Positions 1 through 5,280 of a stretch of 15,490 bases of DNA are shown here, piece after piece. The DNA is from SZUA-430 sp046153995 (lineage in GTDB: Bacteria; Pseudomonadota; Alphaproteobacteria; Micropepsales; Micropepsaceae). The notes under the pieces are model-generated. The model made no database searches, had not been told where the DNA came from, and worked only from the letters and a program-made list of their open reading frames with translations. Made by a program: the position numbers and the translations under genes. The stretch spans positions 1 to 15,490 of the forward strand of contig JBJXEH010000124.1 in the NCBI GenBank assembly GCA_046153995.1, read 5' to 3'. Numbering within the stretch: the stretch's first letter is position 1; each line of letters begins with the position of its first letter.

Positions 1-385
1 GATCGGTGTCGGCGCCCCAGCCGAGTTCGCGCGAGGTGTAGAGCACCTCTTTCGTGCCCATGAGCGCCGTGACGTCCGGGTGCGTGCTCACCCAAACGCC
101 TTCGGCTGCGATCCGGCGCAGCGTCGCGTCGACGACTGTGCGATCGCGGCCGCCCTGCAGCGGGTTGATCCAGACGAGCACGCCGTGCATGGCCGCTAGC
201 TCTGCTTCGAGTTCCTGCGCGCGATCGTCGAACCAGACAATGCCGTGCGGCTCGAGACCCGCCACGTTCAACGCATCGATGACGGGCTTAAGCCGCGCCT
301 CATGCGAGGCGGGCGCGTGCGGCGCATCCGGGTTGCCGCGCCAGAGAACGGCGATGCGAGGTTTGTGCGTGGGTGTGGTGTCCAT
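1..385 (-). CDS. Cj0069-like protein, N-terminal part (3' end outside window)
   Basis: The reading frame starts at ATG 385 and runs open to the window edge, giving about 128 residues. The N-terminus carries PRIAVLWRGNPDAP, followed by GVLVWINPLQGGRDR near residues 65-80 and VWVSTHPDVTALMGTKEVLY near 95-115, ending in LGWG. From memory this pattern matches the Cj0069 family, conserved proteins of unknown biochemical role that look like ATP-grasp relatives; that assignment is recall, not a search. A GGAG lies 9 bases before the ATG and an in-frame TAA lies a few codons further upstream, which supports this start, although an in-frame TTG sits between them. Downstream genes cannot be seen. The upstream flank is filled by palindromic element R1, so it may have its own promoter in 386-511, but I see no clear -35/-10 pair there. 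Confidence 0.6.
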   Translation of the reverse strand, partial: MDTTPTHKPRIAVLWRGNPDAPHAPASHEARLKPVIDALNVAGLEPHGIVWFDDRAQELEAELAAMHGVLVWINPLQGGRDRTVVDATLRRIAAEGVWVSTHPDVTALMGTKEVLYTSRELGWGADTD

Positions 386-511
386 AGGCGTGTGCTCCAA
401 CCCTTAAAGGGTGAGCGGTGCTTGGACGGGAGCCGTCTGAAACAACCGGGCGTCCGCGTGTGGCCCGGGAGTGCGGAGAGTACGCTGGTGGTGGGAGAAG
501 TGTAAATCCCA

Positions 512-707
512 AACGCTGTCCCTCATCCGTCTCGCGCGCCCCGCGCTCGCCACCTTCTCCCGCCCTTCGGCGGGAGAAGGGTAATTCCTTTTCCTTTTCC
601 TTTTCCCTCTCCCATTCTCAAATTCATTGGCCTTCTCCCGTCGCGAGACGGGAGAAGGTGGATCGGCAGGCCGTTAGGCCTGACGAGACGGATGAGGGAC
701 AGTGTTG
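512..707. repeat. Palindromic element R1 (long, four-hairpin form)
   Basis: The element is bounded by gctgtccctcatccgtctcg on the left and cgagacggatgagggacag on the right. Inside are two strong hairpins, ccttctcccgcc/ggcgggagaagg and ccttctcccgtc/gacgggagaagg. The right shoulder has a perfect caggcc-gtta-ggcctg hairpin that is different in sequence from the other copies but still pairs. The centre is unusual: a pure pyrimidine tract of 29 bases (585-613) made of ttttcc units. The stop codon of the neighbouring DUF6362 gene lies inside the right part of the element. Confidence 0.9.
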
Positions 708-1099
708 GGCGTGAGGGACTGCAACCTCACCCACTCCGCCATGCGGTCTAGGGCTTCGTCGCGGCGGGCTCTTGCTGTGTCGCGGTGGATGCCGAGCGTT
801 AGGGCGGCTCGTTTTATGCCCATGCCGCTGGCGGCTGTTAGCCAGACGGCTCTGGTTAGGTGGGGGGCGTTTTCTAGGGCTTGGAACCAGGTGAAGGTTT
901 CCATCATGCGGTCGATGGCGCGGGGGCTGGCTGGGCTTAGCCGCGCCGTCGCCGGCGTGTAACCGTAGGCGTCGGCTACGTCTTGGACGGTTTGCGGCCA
1001 ACCCGAGCGTAATGCGGGGACATCTTGTGTCGGCATGCGGCGCAGCGTGTCCCAGGCTTCGCGCAGGCGGGCGGCGATGAACGGGCGGTCTTGGGTCAT
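674..1099 (-). CDS. DUF6362 family protein (phage-associated, HTH-like)
   Basis: The product is 141 residues, with AWDTLRRMP near residue 15, PSPRAIDRMMETFTWF (here SPASPRAIDRMMETF) near 55-70, and a helix-turn-helix-like segment GMGIKRAALTLGIHRDTARA near 92-111. This layout matches DUF6362 proteins, which are common in alphaproteobacterial prophages and whose role is unknown; a DNA-binding regulator or small-terminase-like role is possible but not shown. The ATG at 1099 has GGAG five bases upstream. It is the last gene of the minus-strand phage block, 54 bases after the winged-helix gene. The final residues TVPHPSRQA and the stop codon are encoded by element R1, so the native C-terminus has probably been replaced by repeat-derived sequence. 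Confidence 0.75.
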   Translation of the reverse strand: MTQDRPFIAARLREAWDTLRRMPTQDVPALRSGWPQTVQDVADAYGYTPATARLSPASPRAIDRMMETFTWFQALENAPHLTRAVWLTAASGMGIKRAALTLGIHRDTARARRDEALDRMAEWVRLQSLTPNTVPHPSRQA

Positions 1100-1112
1100 T
1101 GATGCTCCGTGT

Positions 1113-1201
1113 GCGGAATATCGAATACGGAAAACAGGGATCGGGCCTTGCGTTCATGGGCTTGCGCTTTCCGATCCCTGTGTTCCGTTTTCCGTGTCCG
1201 G
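1113..1201. repeat. Heptameric inverted repeat, copy A
   Basis: The left arm reads cggaata tcgaata cggaaaa cagggat cgg in 7-bp steps. The right arm, read on the minus strand, gives ccggaca cggaaaa cggaaca cagggat cgg. The two arms pair, with a loop of about 26 bases. The right arm encodes the last residues (PDTENGTQGSES) of the upstream 293-residue protein, whose stop is at 1154. A second copy is at 4274-4354. Confidence 0.8.
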
Positions 1202-2035
1202 CTTCGGTCCCCAGCTGCGCGGCCAGATGCCGGTTTCGCCGAACGTTTTCAGGCGGCTTGCTTGGTCTTCGGGGCTCACCCACGGCGCGGGCGCGTTCAG
1301 CACACGCGGCGCGGCTTTGCCTTCGAGCCTGCGGTCGCGGGCTTCGCGGACGGCCTCAGCGAAGTACGCCGGCGACTCCGGCACGCCGCGGCGCTTGGCG
1401 GTGAGTGCGCCGATCGTCGGCCAGATGTCGCGTTCCGGATCGCAACCCTCCTCGACCCAGAGCTGGAACGTGTAGTCGAAGATGCTCCAGCTCAGTTTGC
1501 GATGAAGCGCCTCCAACGTCGTGCCCATCGCTTGCGCTGCACGGAGGATGGGGGCCATTGGGAGCGAAGCGACTGGCGCGGCGCGGTCCGGCTCTGACTG
1601 CTGACTCGTGACTTGTGACTCTTGACTCTTAACTGGCGTTTTCGGGGGGATATCCGGCCCGGATGCGTTTTTGGCCGAGAGCCAAGGATTTCCGCCGCGC
1701 GCCGCGTTCGCTTTGTTGCTCAGACGCATGCGATGTTCGCGCACGATGCGCCGCGAATAGATGCGTTCGCGTTCATCGCGCGAGAACACGCCGTTGTTTT
1801 CGAGTTCCGCGAGAAGGCGCCGCGCCTGGGCGTTGCGCATACCGGCGGCGCGCGCGAAGTCGCTCACGGTGAGTGCCGTGCCGCCATCGGCCATCACGCC
1901 CACAGGCTCGCTACGCACGGAGAGTGCCAGCATGTCGAGCCACAACGCACGCGCCGCGGGCGAGCAGCGGCGCACCGCATGATCGAGCAGCCAGTCGGCC
2001 CAGATGAACTTCGAGTAGTAGATGGTGGCGGTCAT
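1154..2035 (-). CDS. Winged-helix phage replication-type protein
   Basis: The product is 293 residues. The N-terminal part (about 1-110) has FIWADWLLDHAVRRCSPAAR followed by a winged-helix-like region, LTVSDFARAAGMRNAQARRL, LAELENNGVFSRDERERIYS and RRIVREH. Such N-terminal domains occur in phage replication or replisome-organiser proteins, and the position just downstream of a DnaB helicase fits a loader or initiator role; this is inference by context and fold pattern. A low-complexity linker (about residues 130-150, KSQESQVTSQQSE) is encoded by a 7-bp tandem repeat. The second half has a WVEEGCDPERDIWPTIGAL segment and EAVREARDRR. The extreme C-terminus (PDTENGTQGSESASP) is translated from a heptameric inverted repeat. 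The ATG at 2035 has GGAG six bases upstream. The exact family was not recognised. Confidence 0.65.
   Translation of the reverse strand: MTATIYYSKFIWADWLLDHAVRRCSPAARALWLDMLALSVRSEPVGVMADGGTALTVSDFARAAGMRNAQARRLLAELENNGVFSRDERERIYSRRIVREHRMRLSNKANAARGGNPWLSAKNASGPDIPPKTPVKSQESQVTSQQSEPDRAAPVASLPMAPILRAAQAMGTTLEALHRKLSWSIFDYTFQLWVEEGCDPERDIWPTIGALTAKRRGVPESPAYFAEAVREARDRRLEGKAAPRVLNAPAPWVSPEDQASRLKTFGETGIWPRSWGPKPDTENGTQGSESASP
1595..1636. repeat. Tandem 7-bp repeat (TGACTCN, six units) inside a gene
   Basis: Six contiguous 7-base units are visible: tgactgc, tgactcg, tgacttg, tgactct, tgactct, taactgg. They encode a Ser/Gln-rich linker on the minus strand. Because 7 is not a multiple of 3, loss or gain of one unit would shift the frame. 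Three GACTC sites (GANTC, the CcrM methylation motif in many alphaproteobacteria) fall at 1603, 1617 and 1624. Confidence 0.85.
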
Positions 2036-2081
2036 GTGGTGCTCCGTGGTTGTTCGTGGGCTGCTTGGTGCTTAAGCTTTG

Positions 2082-2245
2082 ACACTGTCCCTCATCCGTC
2101 TCGCGGCTACGCCGCTCGCCACCTTCTCCCGTCTCGCGACGGGAGAAGGGGAATGATCAAAACAAATTTTTGATTGCCCTTCTCCCATCGCGAGATGGGA
2201 GAAGGTGGCGAGCGCGGTACGCGCGAGACGGATGAGGGACAGCGT
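2082..2245. repeat. Palindromic element R2 (long form)
   Basis: The outer arms are as in the other copies. Hairpin 1 is ccttctcccgtc/gacgggagaagg and hairpin 2 is ccttctcccatc/gatgggagaagg. The shoulders are gcggc-tac-gccgc on the left and gcgcg-gta-cgcgc on the right. The A/T-rich centre is itself an inverted repeat (tcaaaa...ttttga). The element fills the space between the dnaB stop codon and the next gene and begins two bases after that stop, so it may act as a terminator or processing site within the operon. Confidence 0.92.
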
Positions 2246-2246
2246 C

Positions 2247-3632
2247 TCATCTGATCCCCGAACTTGGTGCGTCGAAGTGGGCGCGGACTTGGCCTTCGCG
2301 GCCGTTCCTGTGTTTGGCGATGTGGATGTCTAAGTCGTGGCGCACGTTCGCGTATTCGCCGTACCATTCGGGCCAGTCGGGGTGGCCGCGTTGGGGTTCG
2401 GCTTTGAGCTTGTAATACGCCTCGCGGAACAGCAGCAGCACCAGGTCGGCGTCTTGTTCGATCGCGCCGCTTTCGCGCAGGTCGGCGAGTTCGGGGCGTT
2501 TGCCTTCGCGGCTTTCGACGGCGCGGTTCAGTTGGCTGAGCGCAATCACGGGGACATTCAGCGCGCCCGCCATCTTTTGCATCGCGTCCGAAATCTCGGT
2601 CATTTCGGCGACCTTGTTGCCGCGGCAGTCGCGGTCGGGGCGGATCTTTTGGATGTGGTCGACGATGACGAGGCCGAGCGGCGTGCTCGTGTCCCTGAGT
2701 TTCTTCTGCGCGCGTCTGGCGGCGAGCAGCAGCCCTGAGGGCGTGAGCTGGCGGCCTTCGTGGATGTAGAGCGGGAGCGCGCGCAGGCGCGCTTCGGCTT
2801 CGAACAGCGCGTGGCCTTCGTCCGCCGGTATCCGGCCGCGGCGCAGCTCGGCATAGGCGGTGGATCGGCCGTCGGCGAACGCTTCCGCCGTGATCAGGCG
2901 CAGCGTGATCGCGGCGGCCGCCATCTCCATCGAGAAGAACGCGACGGCGCTGCCTTGCTTTGCGGCCGACAGCGCCACGTGGCCTGCGAACGCGGTTTTG
3001 CCCATGCCGGGTCTGGCGCCCACGATCACGAGCTCCTTCGGCCGCAAGCCGCCGGTGATTTCGTCGAGGCGCGCGAGACCGAATTTCAGCGTGGGTGCTT
3101 CCTCGGCGGCGCTCAGCACCGTGTGCGCGAGTTGGCCCACGGGTTGGAAGCGATCGGCCGCGGTTTCGGATGCCTCGCCCAGTGCGTGCGCGATCAGCTC
3201 CTCCGCGCGTTCGGCCAGCGTGTGGGGTTCGGTTTCGATGCCGGCGTTGAGCGCGTCGTTCTGCATGTCGCGGCCGGCCGCGATCAGGCGGCGGCGGAAC
3301 GCGAGGTTCTTGACCGCTTCAGCCCATGCGCGGGTATCGAGACATTGCGCGCCGTAGCCTGCGAGCTCGGCGAGGTAGGCGGCGCCGCCGACCTCGCGCA
3401 TCTGTGCGTCGTCTTCGAACTCGGGCTTGAGCGAGTTCGGCGTCGCGGCCAAGCCCGCCTTCGTGGCGCGGGCGATGGCATCGTAGATGCGCTGGTGCAG
3501 CGGTTCGGCGAAGTGCGTTGGCTCGAGCGCGGCCGCGATGCGCTCGGCGGCGGCTGGGTCGAGCAGCAACGCGCCCAGCAATTGCTGCTCGGAGCCGGTG
3601 TCGTGGGGGCGCGGGAGGTCGAAGTTGGTCAT
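2247..3632 (-). CDS. dnaB: Replicative DNA helicase, DnaB type (phage lineage likely)
   Basis: The product is 461 residues, a normal length for this family. The N-terminal DnaB domain (about 10-110) includes SEQQLLGALLLDPAAAERI and LHQRIYDAIARA. The C-terminal RecA-like ATPase core (about 175-455) has Walker A GARPGMGKT at 205-213 (Lys212) and FFSMEM just after it. The Walker B region is LGLVIVDHIQKI with Asp325, followed by VIALSQLNRAVESREGKRPE and LRESGAIEQDADLVLLLFRE. DnaB is the ring-shaped 5'-3' fork helicase. Context (GcrA-like gene upstream, S24 repressor, DUF6362) suggests a phage-borne copy rather than the host gene. Its ATG overlaps the stop of the preceding gene as ATGA, and the only Shine-Dalgarno-like sequence (AGGGA, 11 bases upstream) comes from a palindromic element. 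Walker B has DHIQ where host DnaB usually has DYLQ. Confidence 0.93.
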   Translation of the reverse strand: MTNFDLPRPHDTGSEQQLLGALLLDPAAAERIAAALEPTHFAEPLHQRIYDAIARATKAGLAATPNSLKPEFEDDAQMREVGGAAYLAELAGYGAQCLDTRAWAEAVKNLAFRRRLIAAGRDMQNDALNAGIETEPHTLAERAEELIAHALGEASETAADRFQPVGQLAHTVLSAAEEAPTLKFGLARLDEITGGLRPKELVIVGARPGMGKTAFAGHVALSAAKQGSAVAFFSMEMAAAAITLRLITAEAFADGRSTAYAELRRGRIPADEGHALFEAEARLRALPLYIHEGRQLTPSGLLLAARRAQKKLRDTSTPLGLVIVDHIQKIRPDRDCRGNKVAEMTEISDAMQKMAGALNVPVIALSQLNRAVESREGKRPELADLRESGAIEQDADLVLLLFREAYYKLKAEPQRGHPDWPEWYGEYANVRHDLDIHIAKHRNGREGQVRAHFDAPSSGIR

Positions 3633-4252
3633 CGCTTACACTGTCCCTCATCCCCCCTTCGCCCTTCGGGCTCCGGCGGGCAGGCCGTCTTGGGGTCTAC
3701 GCGCTGACACTGTCCCTCATCCGTCTCGCGCTCCGCGCTCGCCACCTTCTCCCGTCTCGCGACGGGAGAAGGGGAATTCGTTTTCTTATTTTTGTTCACA
3801 CACTCAAATTCATTGCCCTTCTCCCACCGCGAGGTGGGAGAAGGTGGCGAGCGCGGTACGCGCGAGACGGATGAGGGACAGCGTTTGGAACGCGGCGCAT
3901 ACACTTGTGCACGGTGGTGTTGGCACCAGGCACCGCCGTTCGTTTCTCTCGCGCACATCGCCCAGTCCTCGTCGGGGTTTGCGTTCATCCAGCGGCAGAG
4001 GCCCTCTTGCGGGAGGTCGCGGACCGGCCCTAGTGGCGGTAGCTCGGGTGGTGGCGGGTTGGTGCAGCGCCGTCCGCGGTAGGCGGTGCGCATCACCAGG
4101 CCGCGGTTGATCGCTTGCGCCACGGCGCGCACGAGGCTGACCCCTAAGCGCTGCGCGATCCAGCGAATCGGGTAGCCTTGGCGGCGCTTTTTCACGAGAA
4201 AACGCACCATGGCGCCGTCCCAGCGGCGGTTTGCGAAGGCCGCTTTATCCAC
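3629..4252 (-). CDS. GcrA-like regulator with repeat-derived C-terminal extension
   Basis: The product is 207 residues from a GTG start. Residues 10-52 (RRWDGAMVRFLVKKRRQGYP, then IRWIAQRLGV and VAQAINRGLVMR) resemble the GcrA helix-turn-helix. Residues 86-113 hold C86, C100, C110 and H112/H113 in the CRW...C...CQHH arrangement of the GcrA zinc motif. GcrA is an alphaproteobacterial sigma70 cofactor that acts at CcrM-methylated GANTC promoters; phage copies are known. From about residue 123 to the end, the protein is translated straight through element R3, with no stop codon for 85 residues. The frame closes only at the ATGA overlap with dnaB. I infer that the native protein was about 120-130 residues and gained this tail by insertion. 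GGAG lies 12 bases before the GTG, and a perfect DnaA box covers the start. It is the first gene of the operon and divergent from the repressor. Confidence 0.72.
   Translation of the reverse strand: MDKAAFANRRWDGAMVRFLVKKRRQGYPIRWIAQRLGVSLVRAVAQAINRGLVMRTAYRGRRCTNPPPPELPPLGPVRDLPQEGLCRWMNANPDEDWAMCARETNGGAWCQHHRAQVYAPRSKRCPSSVSRVPRSPPSPTSRWEKGNEFECVNKNKKTNSPSPVARREKVASAERETDEGQCQRVDPKTACPPEPEGRRGDEGQCKR
3638..3706. repeat. Palindromic element R3a (variant half-unit)
   Basis: It begins acactgtccctcatcccccc and continues with a gcccttcgggc-type hairpin and ggcaggccgtcttggggtct before running straight into R3b. The same arrangement is found at 7011-7078. It does not contain the ccttctccc hairpins. 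It lies just upstream of the dnaB start. Confidence 0.8.
3707..3884. repeat. Palindromic element R3b (long form), inside the GcrA-like reading frame
   Basis: The outer arms are complete. Hairpin 1 is ccttctcccgtc/gacgggagaagg and hairpin 2 is cttctcccacc/ggtgggagaag, the latter a compensatory variant of other copies. The centre is A/T-rich. The whole element is translated on the minus strand as the C-terminal extension of the GcrA-like protein (CPSSVSRVPRSPPSP...). Confidence 0.92.
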
Positions 4253-4253
4253 A
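4245..4253 (+). promoter_or_regulatory. Perfect DnaA box (TTATCCACA)
   Basis: The nine bases match the DnaA consensus box exactly and overlap the GTG start codon of the GcrA-like gene, which reads GTGGATAAA on the minus strand. In Caulobacter, DnaA is known to activate gcrA. Here it could couple the replication operon to host DnaA or mark an origin, but only one box is seen and there is no array of boxes. Confidence 0.5.
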
Positions 4254-4273
4254 GGACTTATATTCTCCGGTAG

Positions 4274-4354
4274 CGGAAGACGGAATACGGAACACGGAAC
4301 ACAGGGATCGGAATGGTGGCGCTCTGATCCCCGTGGTCCGTACTCCGTCCCCGG
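4274..4354. repeat. Heptameric inverted repeat, copy B
   Basis: The left arm consists of 7-bp steps cggaaga, cggaata, cggaaca, cggaaca, cagggat, cgg. The right arm on the minus strand reads ccgggga, cggagta, cggacca, cggggat. It lies in the intergenic region between the divergent repressor and GcrA-like genes. It is related to copy A at 1113-1201. Confidence 0.8.
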
Positions 4355-4407
4355 GTGATTTGGGTATCAGACCGGCTTCACTGGAACAAATCAAGAACTC
4401 TTTTCGC

Positions 4408-4442
4408 TTGACATATTAGTCCCGCTATGTAATCCGATAGTC
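4408..4442 (+). promoter_or_regulatory. Promoter/operator region of the S24 repressor
   Basis: A perfect TTGACA (-35) is at 4408-4413, followed 10 bases later by GCTATGTAAT, which partly fits the Caulobacter-type -10 (GCTANAWC) or gives TGTAAT at a short spacing. Two direct copies, TTAGTC (4416) and ATAGTC (4437), lie 21 bases apart, two helical turns, and could be operator half-sites. The region is more A/T-rich than its surroundings. The assignment of the -10 is uncertain. Confidence 0.5.
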
Positions 4443-4465
4443 TGGAATATAAGGAACCGCGCCAC

Positions 4466-5164
4466 ATGAAGAAGACTGCCCCCCGCCCCGCCAAACAGGT
4501 TTCGCACGATGTGCGCCGGCTCGGCATCCGCATCCGCGAGCATCGCAAAGCGCGCGGTATGACGATGGTGGAGGTGGCGGCTGCGATCGGCGTCAGCCAG
4601 CCCGCGATCTCGCAGTGGGAATCGGGCATCGCCCCGCCGGGCCGCGAAAGCTTGGTCGAGCTTTCGAAGCTCTGGCACGTGCCGGTCGGCGCGCTCATGG
4701 GCGATCCGGATTTCAAGGCGGGGAAAAAGGGCGCGACGACGCCTGCCGGCGTGATGCCCTCCGACGTGCCGGTGCACGGCATCGTGGTCGGCGGCGCGTC
4801 GGGCGACTTCCGTTTGAACGGGGACATCGTGGACTACGTGCGCCGCCCGCCCGGCATCGCGCACATGCGCAACGTCTATGCGCTGTGGGTGAGCGGCGAT
4901 TCGATGTCGCCGTGGAACAAGGACGGGGATCTCATCTACGTCTCCCCTGCGAGGCCCACCGCGCCCGGCGATTATGTCGTCGTGCAAATGAACGACCAAG
5001 GCGACGGCGAACCGGGATTGGCGATGGTGAAGCAGCTGGTGGCGCGTACGCCGACGCAGTTGAAGCTTGGGCAGTACAATCCGGAGAAGGAGTTTTCGGT
5101 GGCGCTGTCTAAGGTGAAGGCCGTGCACCGGGTGTTGACGCTGCGGGAGTTGTTGGGGACTTAG
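4466..5164 (+). CDS. CI/LexA-like repressor: XRE HTH plus S24 peptidase-like domain
   Basis: The product is 232 residues. The N-terminal XRE helix-turn-helix is at about 17-72 (IREHRKARGMTMVEVAAAIG, then VSQPAISQWESGI). The C-terminal S24/LexA-type domain is at about 100-230, with the nucleophile Ser146 in VSGDSMSPW and the general base Lys189 in AMVKQLV. This is the build of phage repressors that are inactivated on RecA-stimulated self-cleavage. The usual Ala-Gly or Cys-Gly cleavage pair is not obvious; the region before the catalytic domain reads PVHGIVVGGASGDF. The ATG at 4466 has AAGGA ten bases upstream. It is divergent from the GcrA-like/DnaB operon, which it probably represses along with itself. 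The gene is followed by element R4. Confidence 0.87.
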   Translation: MKKTAPRPAKQVSHDVRRLGIRIREHRKARGMTMVEVAAAIGVSQPAISQWESGIAPPGRESLVELSKLWHVPVGALMGDPDFKAGKKGATTPAGVMPSDVPVHGIVVGGASGDFRLNGDIVDYVRRPPGIAHMRNVYALWVSGDSMSPWNKDGDLIYVSPARPTAPGDYVVVQMNDQGDGEPGLAMVKQLVARTPTQLKLGQYNPEKEFSVALSKVKAVHRVLTLRELLGT

Positions 5165-5176
5165 TTCTAAGCGCTT

Positions 5177-5280
5177 ACACTGTCCCTCATCCGTCTCGCG
5201 CTTTGCGCGCGCCACCTTCTCCCGGCGCGAGACGGGAGAAGGTGGCGAGCGGCGTTAGCCGCGAGACGGATGAGGGGCAG
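5177..5280. repeat. Palindromic element R4 (short, single-hairpin form)
   Basis: This copy has both outer arms and both shoulders (gcgc-ttt-gcgc and gcggc-gtta-gccgc) but only one ccttctcccg/cgggagaagg hairpin and no A/T-rich centre. It is about 60 bases shorter than the other copies, as if the middle had been deleted or never gained. Its right part contains the stop codon of the MFS gene. Confidence 0.9.

Noticed and set aside
2760..3707. 315-codon plus-strand open frame opposite dnaB
   Set aside because: It is a shadow of the helicase gene in GC-rich DNA. Its composition is Arg/Gly/Ala-heavy and no motif is visible, whereas the minus strand has clear Walker motifs.
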